Origin: Pseudorasbora parva
Taxonomy: Eukaryota > Chordata > Actinopteri > Cypriniformes > Gobionidae
Direction: 5' to 3'
Assembly (NCBI RefSeq): GCF_024679245.1
Contig: NC_090184.1
Location: forward strand, 11,793,233 to 11,857,232
Length of the DNA stretch: 64,000 nucleotides
Positions 57,190 through 64,000 of the stretch are shown here, piece after piece. The translations under genes and the position numbers were made by a program. Every line of letters begins with the position of its first letter. The stretch's first letter is position 1. The notes under the pieces were generated by a model, which was given only the letters and a program-made list of their open reading frames with translations, searched no databases and was not told where the DNA came from.

Positions 57190-57847
57190 ACCGGGCCTTC
57201 AGCTGCGCTATCCGCGTCAGCTGGGCCGTCCACTATAGCTGCGCCATCCGCGTCAGCCGGACGGTTTTCCACCTCCAATTTGCTGGGGCATGCCCAGACC
57301 AAATGTCCAACTTTTCCGCAGCCAAAGCACTTGATTTTTCCGTGGTAACAAATACCACGTAGTCGAAATCATCAACACGGAAATTCAGCGCGACGTCCAA
57401 GTCAGCGTCGTTGTTTATAATCATAAAGACTGAACGTCTAAATGAAACAATATGTTTTAGTAGAGGAGAAACACGGCCAATTGGAATTTTCTTTATTGAG
57501 GAGACTAATTTCCCATAGCCCATAGACAGCGCCTGCGTTAAAACAGCGTCGCTAATGAATGGTGGTACGTTAGAGAGAGTGACTCGCTTGGACGGTAGTG
57601 AAAGTGGTAAGACTGCAGTGAACACTTCATCAATAACAATTCCTTTTTGCACAATCTCATTTGCTTTTTCAATTGAGCTCAAAAAGATTACAATGGCACT
57701 ATTCATTCTTGAGGCCGACAAAATATTATCATATCCTAAAACTTCTCCTACAGCCAAACAACAACTTTCTACAGTAACTGCAGACGCGATTTTTACTCCA
57801 TGTCTACGCGTGAGTGAGCTCAAAGCATGCGCTCCTGGAGTCGCCAT
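57190..57847 (-). pseudogene. LINE-C ORF1 N-terminal part
   Basis: It starts MATPGAHALSSLTRRHGVK, similar to the LINE-A ORF1 start, and has the same RRM-like region (NSAIVIFLSSIEKANEIV, LSNVPPFISDAVLTQAL, VSFRRSVFMIINND). The zinc knuckle region near 57300 is present but shifted into a different frame by a small indel at about 57340-57350. The part after the knuckle is Ala/Asp/Pro-rich and ends at the LINE-D junction. Confidence 0.8.
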
Positions 57848-58036
57848 GCTCCACGCTCACGCTCACCCACCCCCCAAACAATAAACTAGAAAAACGAACA
57901 AATTCCCCCCAAAAAACAAAATAAGCAAACAATATCAATAAATTAAGCCAACAAAGACCAGAAAGGAAAAAAACAAACAAATCAACCCGAGCCACACGCT
58001 CACACCGCACTCCACTCGCTCCCAGCATGCACTCCG

Positions 58037-58039
<3 letters not shown>

Positions 58040-58100
<61 letters not shown>
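58040..58100. repeat. (GA)n microsatellite at the LINE-C 5' end
   Basis: A pure GA tract of about 61 bp directly against the LINE-C 5' end (ACTCCGCTC), mirroring the GA tract at its 3' end. Confidence 0.95.
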
Positions 58101-58103
<3 letters not shown>

Positions 58104-58350
58104 GTGTCAGTCAGCTTTTATGAGGGGTAGAAATATACATTCTACCCCTTGATTTTTACAAGGCATTTTGACACTGTAGAACATGCCTTTTTATTTGATG
58201 TCTTAGATTTTTTAGGTTTTGGGAACAAATTTTGTAAAATAATTAAGATTTTTTTATACTGACATATATAGTTCTGTATCTCTGAATCCTGGTATAACTC
58301 CTAGGTTTGAGGTAGGGATGAAACGATTACCGGTTTCACGTTAAACCACG

Positions 58351-58393
<43 letters not shown>

Positions 58394-58552
58394 TTATCTT
58401 TTTTCATTTGGTAAAGTGGCCACTGAATGTTCAGATGGGTCTATTTACAAGTAATTCAACACATCAACTTCCACAATGTGCATCTGAATAGATCCATTTA
58501 GCACATCGTTCACATTTTGATTTGAACGGTTTCTTTAATAGTCTAGTATCCA
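58101..58552. other. Non-coding with (CA)n
   Basis: (CA)n at about 58354-58391, preceded by a GATGAAACGATTACCGGTTT motif. No gene. Confidence 0.5.
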
Positions 58553-58730
58553 ACTAGGTGAACCTGGAAATGTTTAGTACACCAAAGTTTCATTGAAGAA
58601 ATGTGAAGTATGGGTCCCCAGAATACAGAAACTGCCAGTTGCTAATTTGCATATGTTGAGCAATTTGCATAGTTACCATAATTACCTTAATCGACCACAT
58701 ATTTTGCACTGTATGGCCAATTTCTACAAT

Positions 58731-59399
58731 ATCTGAGTGGTTTTATGGGTTTTAGAGGATGCTGATTTCATTTCAGGCATTTTCCTGTTTTAAAGAGCTC
58801 ATGTTATTTATATATACACTATATACATGCCATACAAGACAGGCAGCTGTCAATTGGTTTACCAGCAGCTGAACTTGGTAGGTCCATTATGCCATTAACC
58901 CGTAGTTTCACAACTTCTGCCCAATCAATCTGCCTCTCATCACATTTGGACAAAATCACATCTTTGAAGGATGGAAGGCCTGGCCTATCTAAAGTCTGAC
59001 TTTTTTGCACCTGTTAGGATTTTTAGAGTCTATTTCTTCACAAATAAGACACAAAATGGATCTGACTAAATTCACAAAACATTACACAATACTGTCATTT
59101 TTACTTGTCCACCTTTTATCTTAGTGTAAAAACATTACTGTCAACATTAAAATGTAAAGATTAAATCCCTTGACTGACTTTTCTACGAATATTAAGGTGA
59201 ATAGGTGTATATGTGTATATCTTTACAGTTGACTTTGGCATGCATACATTACTTGATTTTGTCATTTTACTTGATTTAGAAGATTTAAAACCCTTTCAAA
59301 CTTTCAAATGTAGAGTTGTAGTTGAATTGTAGCCAATTTTGTGATACGACAGTCTTGGCATTTCATTTAGCTGTAAATTGTATTCAACCCGCCAAAGTG
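58731..59399. other. Interior of the inverted frame, no gene
   Basis: A 63-residue minus ORF at 58819-59010 (SFKDVILSKCDERQ) has no recognisable domain and no splice context. Confidence 0.4.
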
Positions 59400-59471
59400 G
59401 CTAGTGTGAGTGGCTGCCGTACCCGCCACAGCTGAAATCTACCCGCATTTGGCGGGTGTTAATGTCAAGCC
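59400..59471. mobile_element. Right end of a hAT-like MITE
   Basis: It ends GTTAATGTCAAGCCCTG, preceded by CCCGCATTTGGCGGGT. Ends of this CAGGGCTTGACATTAAC type are common in fish hAT-derived elements. The matching left end is not visible here. Confidence 0.4.
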
Positions 59472-59801
59472 CTGGTTATCAACATTCACATCAAAGACCA
59501 AGTTGTGGTCTTCCACAGGGCTCTATTTTCGCTCCCTCTCTATTTTCTCTTTACATGCTACAGCTGGGCACAATTTTTAGGAAACACTGTGTATCTTTCC
59601 ACTTTTATGCAGACGACACCCAAATTTACATTCCAATCAAGCGCAATAATCCTGCAGCACTAAACTCTATTCATCTATGCTTAGAGGAGGTGAAGGCATG
59701 GCTAGCTCAACATTTCCTATCCCTTAATGATGATAAGACCGAGGTCATTGTTTTCAGCCCAAGTGAAAGGTCCCAGTGCACATGCCCAGACTTGGGGAGT
59801 T
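59472..59801 (+). pseudogene. L2/CR1-like LINE reverse-transcriptase fragment
   Basis: The frame encodes CGLPQGSIFAPSLFSLYMLQ, then FHFYADDTQIYIPIKRNN (catalytic YADD) and WLAQHFLSLNDDKTEVIVFS. It is the middle of an RT with no endonuclease or start. It is interrupted at 59802 by a Harbinger-type MITE and resumes at 60431. This conserved style belongs to the L2/CR1/Rex1 group; I cannot separate these by eye. Confidence 0.75.
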
Positions 59802-59804
59802 TAA

Positions 59805-60430
59805 GGCCCCGTCCACACGGAGACGCGTTTAGCTGTACACGTATACATTTTGTACCGTATCAGCGTTTCGTCCACACAGATCCGGCGTTTTAGAAGCATG
59901 CATCCGATATTTTTCGAAACCGGGTCCCAAAGCGGATAAATCTGAAAGCGCTCATCTTTCGTCTTCGTGTGTACAGCGAATCCGTATATTTTCTGAAACG
60001 GTGATGTCATCACACTACGTCCAGCACGGTGAAAGAGGTAAGGGATACAACTACGGGCACTGGGCATGCGCACATCAATATCGCGTCATTTAATTAACGT
60101 ATCTGCATACCTGTAAGGGTATGTTTTGGGTTGGGGTAGGTGTAGGCGTTAATAAAACACATCTGTTAAGTAGCAAATGTATTTATTGTTATTATCATTG
60201 TGAGATTTTGCCTCACCTCCGACCACTGCTTTACCCCTTCTAGCCACAACTCTTCTTCTCCGTTTTTAGTGTATTTCTGTGGCAGAATTACAGCGCCACA
60301 CACTGGACTGGTATGCAAACTACATCGTTTTTAGTCCGTTTTTGTAATCTCGTGTGGACGCAGATATATCTTGAAACGAGGGGAAAAAAAGATCGGATTG
60401 GGAAAGCGCTGGATTCGTGTGGACAGGGCC
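59805..60430. mobile_element. Harbinger-type MITE in the L2 fragment
   Basis: The ends are GGCCCCGTCCACACGG and TCGTGTGGACAGGGCC, inverted repeats, each flanked by TAA (59802-59804 and 60431-60433). A 3-bp TAA duplication fits PIF/Harbinger. It is 626 bp and non-coding. Confidence 0.8.
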
Positions 60431-60433
60431 TAA

Positions 60434-60624
60434 ATCTACAGGAGTGCGGAACGTAGGTGTTCTTGATGATTAGTCTTTAAAGTTTAATCCTCGCTGCTAG
60501 GCGCTGCTGGTAGTCCCTCGTGGCAGATTTAAGCATAGAGGGGAGCGTGCTTTTGCGGTGGCAGGGCCTTGTCTGTGGAACACCATGCCTCTGGAGATAA
60601 GAACTACTCCCAACCTCTCTGTTT
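60434..60624 (+). pseudogene. L2/CR1-like LINE C-terminal fragment
   Basis: Across two frames it encodes GVRNVGVLDD-like text and then LLVVPRGRFKHRGERAFAVA, GPCLWNTMPLEIRTTPNLSV, the familiar C-terminus of L2-type RTs. It is cut by the next MITE. Confidence 0.65.
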
Positions 60625-60628
60625 TTAA

Positions 60629-61283
60629 AGGGACACTCCACTTTTTTAAAAAACATAGGCTCATTTTCCAAGTCCCTTAGAGTTAAACAGTTGAGTTTTA
60701 CCGTGTTTGAATCCATTCAGCCGATCTCTGTATCAGGCGGTAGCACTTTTAGCGTAGCTTAGCATACATCATTGAATCAGATTAGACCACAAGCATCGCT
60801 CTCTAAAATGACCAAAGACTTTATTTTTTCAAAGATAATATTTTTCTCACTTAAAACATTACTATTCTGTAGTTACATCATGCACTAAGACCAACTGGAA
60901 AATTAAAAGTTTAGATTTTTAGACGAATTATAGACTATTCTCTCATTCCTGTGTAATAATCAGGGAACTTTGCTGCCATGCTATGGGTGCAGCAGCGCAG
61001 TGATATGACGCAGAAAATACCTAGCTATATCGGCCTAAAAAAATTGTGTTTTTCATTTTCCGTTGGTCTTAGTACACGATGTAACTACAGAAGAGTCAAT
61101 TTTTAAATGGGAAAATATAGTAAAAGTCTTTTGAGTGCGATGCTAATGGTCTAATTCGATTCAATAATGTATGCTAAGCTATGCTAAAAGTGCTACCGCC
61201 TGATACAGAGATTGGCTGAATGGATTCAAAAATGGTAAAACTCAACTGTTTAACTCTAATGGACTTGGAAAATGAGTGTTCCT
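60629..61283. mobile_element. TTAA-flanked MITE with long inverted repeats
   Basis: The left end is AGGGACACTCCAC and the right end is GAGTGTTCCT, with TTAA outside both (60625-60628, 61284-61287). Long arms share ATTTTCCAAGTCC, GTTTAACTCTAA-type text and GGTAGCACTTTTAGC in mirrored order. It is non-coding. Confidence 0.8.
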
Positions 61284-61603
61284 TTAAGTCTCTGGTCCCC
61301 TAAAGCCTAAGTCTTCCTTTAAGTCTTTAGTCCCCTAAAACCAATCTGAATTGAAAAACTGGCACAAATTGGCCATACAGTGCAAAATATGTGGTGGACG
61401 ATTAAGTAATAATGCTAATTATGCTAATTATACAAATTGCTCAACATATGCAAATTAGCATTCAGGCAGTTTCTGTATTCTGGGGACCCATACTTCACAT
61501 TTCTGCAATAAAACTTTGGTGTACTAAACATTTCCGGGTTCACAATGGGGCTCTATGGGCTGGCTGGAACCTTTGTCTGAAAGTGAATCCTGTTTACCCT
61601 CAG

Positions 61604-61665
61604 ATGGTACCAACAGTGACACCTGGATTGGCACCCATGAGGAGCCCAGCTTCATTAAGGCTGAG
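61604..61665 (+). other. Exon-like segment of uncertain origin
   Basis: A pyrimidine tract and CAG (TGTTTACCCTCAG) precede a 62-bp stretch whose middle frame reads GTNSDTWIGTHEEPSFIKAE, followed by GAG|GTACGG. It could be a small exon of a host gene or a remnant captured in a repeat. I do not recognise the protein. Confidence 0.25.
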
Positions 61666-61689
61666 GTACGGCTAAGTACACCCTTGGCT

Positions 61690-62149
61690 GAATCTACCTA
61701 TATAGATACTTTTATAACTATTCTATATATAGCTATATGTGCCTATTGTACTGAACTGAAAATAAAAAACGTTGACTTTGGGTACTTGCATTCACAGTTT
61801 TTTATGTAAAAAGGATCACAAAACACAAGATGATACAGAATTCGAACCCTTATTTTGCAATTTGACATCTAACTAGCAGGGTAAATAAAAACATCTATAT
61901 ATATGTTTCTGTTTTAATTTAAGAATAAAAAGATTTTCAACCTCTTAACCGTCACGAGGACGAGGACGCACTGAAGCTCTCTTTGCTTAAATTAGCTCAA
62001 AATTACTATCAGATGTAATAGTTACCTTGACAAACTATAGGCTACATCATTAAAAAGATCTAAGACTAAAGTTTAATTTTTTTTACCTCTGTTTTATTCT
62101 CAAAGTCTTATAGTGACCGTAATGTGTTAATATGTGCCAAGAGTTTTGA
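61690..62149. other. Non-coding, AT-rich
   Basis: Nothing identifiable. Confidence 0.4.
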
Positions 62150-62639
62150 ATATGGGGGTTTCGGCAAGATGGCGGACTGAGTAGTCAAGTTGTGATGAGC
62201 TCTCACATAAGTCCCAAGTTTGATTAGTTTTGACTGGTTTATTTCACCTTCACCTGCGAATTTTGTATGTGAAACATACCCCAAGGGATTAAAGATGCTA
62301 GACATGGAGGATCTTGGCTACGCTATGGAAATAACCGTAGGTTCAAGCAAAAGGGAGCGAGGAGTTGAATCTGACCCACCCACACCGTGTAAACCCCAAA
62401 AAGGGAAAAAATCCAGAAAACCGACTGGGAGTGAGGAAAATGAGGTGTCCAATTCGGTTCTACTGGAAGCAATTAGAGCCCTGGGAACTAAGGTAGATGT
62501 TCAACATGAAGAATTAAGCATGCAAATGAAGCAACATAGTGCGATGATCGCAAGCGTTGCCAAATCCGTGCAAATTAATGCGGAGGAGTTAAAACACAGC
62601 AAATTACTGAGGGATAAAAACCTGGTGTTGGGCATCTAG
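62150..62639 (+). mobile_element. 5' fragment of an L1-like LINE with ORF1 start
   Basis: The start GGGGGTTTCGGCAAGATGGC resembles the 5' ends of L1-type elements. An ORF follows, with likely start MLDMEDLGYAMEITVGS at about 62295. It has a basic stretch (KPQKGKKSRKPTG) and a coiled-coil-like part (LLEAIRALGTKVDVQHEELS). It ends at 62639, well short of an RNA-binding domain, so only the front of ORF1 remains. Confidence 0.55.
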
Positions 62640-63567
62640 TGATAAAATCTGGTGTTAATTTACAAATATTATATGCTTTATCACTTGTTTAGTGATAAAG
62701 CACAGTGTTTCCTTTGGGTGATAAAGCACAGTGTTTCCTTTGGGTGTTAACAATCAACATCTGCGCATGTGCAGAGCAATTTTAAATTTCCCAGCTCATC
62801 CTTCGGTCTCTCCATCTTTATGGATTTCCCTGCACACACAACGGTTACAAGGACAAGGTATAGTATAGTATTATTATCTTATCAACAAGCTTGTATAATG
62901 AGTAACGTAGCCGATGTGGTTGACTTAACTCTGTTAGCGTTTTTTTGTTTGTTTGTTTTTTACCTCAGTTTAAATTTAGCGCGCTTTTGATCCGCCATTC
63001 AGTTTAACATAACTGAATAACGCCCACTTACACTAAATTCGTTAATGGAGGACGAGATTTACGTAAGTGACTTAATTTCGCTGTAATAATTTTGTAATAA
63101 TGTAGCAGCATTAACATTATGTGTCATTTTTTAACTCACTGGACTTGGATAGTTATTTCTTCTCATTTGGCATAACGAAGTATCTTTAGGGCTTCCAACC
63201 TTTATAAGACCTCTTTCACTCCATAACTACGAGTTAATTCTGGTGTTTTGAAATGTCATTCAAATGAGAAAGCAGACGTTAATCGAATGAATTAATTGCT
63301 CTTAATTTTTTTTTCTTGTGTGACGCCGGGGCTCGATCCCTAACCGAGCACCCACGGATAGCACGGTCCATCATTGTCGGCGCTGCGCATACTGATCGGC
63401 CTGCAACATTTTGCGAGTGAAATGTTCTGTGTGTTCTAGCAATCTTCTCGTGGTACTTTGATAACATACGCCGACCATTCTGTACAGCGCTCCAAAATGT
63501 CGAAAACATCTTAGGACACGCTTTTCTCCATGAACTGCTTCAGTCAATATATAGAAACTCAAGATCG
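62640..63567. other. Non-coding
   Basis: A short direct duplication GTGATAAAGCACAGTGTTTC occurs twice near 62692-62740. A weak tRNA-like T-arm lies near 63330-63345 (minus). No supported gene. Confidence 0.4.
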
Positions 63568-63808
63568 AGTACGAGTGTGCAATGTCGTGGAATGTATACG
63601 CCAAAACTCATTTTGGCGTGCATATGATACGCTGTTTTTTGCGTGCATATGATACGCAATTTATGGCGTATTATACATACGAACCCCCCACCCCACTACC
63701 CTAAACCTACCCAAGAGAGCGTGTCATATATACGCCATAAAGTGCGTATCAAATGCACGCCGAAATGAGTTTTGGCGTATACATTCCACGACATTGCACA
63801 CTCGTACT
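63568..63808. mobile_element. Small palindromic MITE
   Basis: It starts AGTACGAGTGTGCAATGTCG and ends with the reverse complement. The arms are about 80 bp around an AC-rich centre (CCCCACCCC) and include GTATACGCCAAAACTCATTT. 241 bp, non-coding. Confidence 0.85.
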
Positions 63809-64000
63809 ATTTGACATTTTTCGTCTTATTTTGTATTAGTTGAGCAGACATGCATTAGTGCCCTTCCATGCTCCTGTACAACTTAGTTCTAGCCTTTTCT
63901 AGTTGTAGTATTGTAAATCTGTAACAGTAGTGCTTATGTTTTGAATATAACGTTTTCTTGCTATGTGTTGGTATAAAAATAACCTGAAGTAAAACACAAA
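63809..64000. other. Non-coding end of window
   Basis: Nothing identifiable. Confidence 0.4.

Larger units (their letters stand above)
58553..61547. repeat. 3-kb inverted-repeat frame
   Basis: The left arm (about 58553-58730) and right arm (about 61370-61547) share GTGAAGTATGGGTCCCCAGA, TTGCATATGTTGAGCAATTT and TTTTGCACTGTATGGCCAAT in opposite orientation. The arms enclose the L2-like fragment and three MITEs. No transposase is seen. Confidence 0.75.

Noticed and set aside
63318..63395. tRNA gene or tRNA-derived SINE on the minus strand
   Set aside because: GGGATCGAGCCCC resembles a T-arm, but I could not fold an acceptor, D or anticodon arm and saw no A box at the right distance.

Overview
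The window reads as ray-finned fish DNA, probably cyprinid. I infer this from the mix of transposon families, the AT-rich spacers and the long GA, GT and TA microsatellites. I recognise no host gene with confidence. Nearly all interpretable sequence is mobile DNA, much of it nested, and junctions inside interrupted reading frames let the order of insertion be worked out.

Left part (1-16.4 kb). A minus-strand Ty3/Gypsy-type element (about 37-4249) has the unusual order gag-protease-integrase-RT-RNase H, as in the Gmr1 group. A second, shorter fragment with the same order lies at about 4.8-5.76 kb. Then come non-coding DNA with palindromic MITE-like elements, a duplicated exon-like segment, and a roughly 70-bp minisatellite (11.7-13.7 kb) derived from a transposon end. 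The minisatellite is itself interrupted by a solo LTR and a TTAA-flanked MITE.

Central nest (16.4-58.1 kb). Three LINEs lie end to end, separated and bounded by (GA)n tracts. LINE-A (minus, Tx1-like, 16551-21744) has an intact 1,221-residue ORF2. LINE-B (plus, Nimb/I-like, about 21761-26393) has an esterase-type ORF1 and one frameshift in ORF2. LINE-C (minus, Tx1-like) starts at 58039 and ends at 26508, spread over 31.5 kb by two large insertions. The first is a 13.9-kb DNA transposon (30299-44214) with about 70-bp terminal inverted repeats, a 6-bp target duplication, arrays of an 18-bp dyad, an integrase-like DDE transposase gene and a multi-exon HECT ubiquitin-ligase-like gene. The second is an L1-type LINE-D (45153-57176) with a poly(A) tail and a 13-bp duplication. 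LINE-D is in turn split by a 6.1-kb DIRS-type tyrosine-recombinase retrotransposon (49029-55175) and by a TTAA MITE (45737-46509).

Right part (58.1-64 kb). A 3-kb inverted-repeat frame holds an L2-like RT fragment interrupted by a Harbinger-type MITE and a TTAA MITE. It is followed by a short exon-like segment of uncertain status, an L1-like ORF1 fragment and a small palindromic element.

The most notable system is the 13.9-kb transposon. Its transposase and HECT genes converge tail to tail between matching termini, so the ubiquitin-ligase gene appears to be carried as cargo or as an accessory factor. Both Tx1-like LINEs sit between GA tracts, which points to microsatellite-targeted integration.
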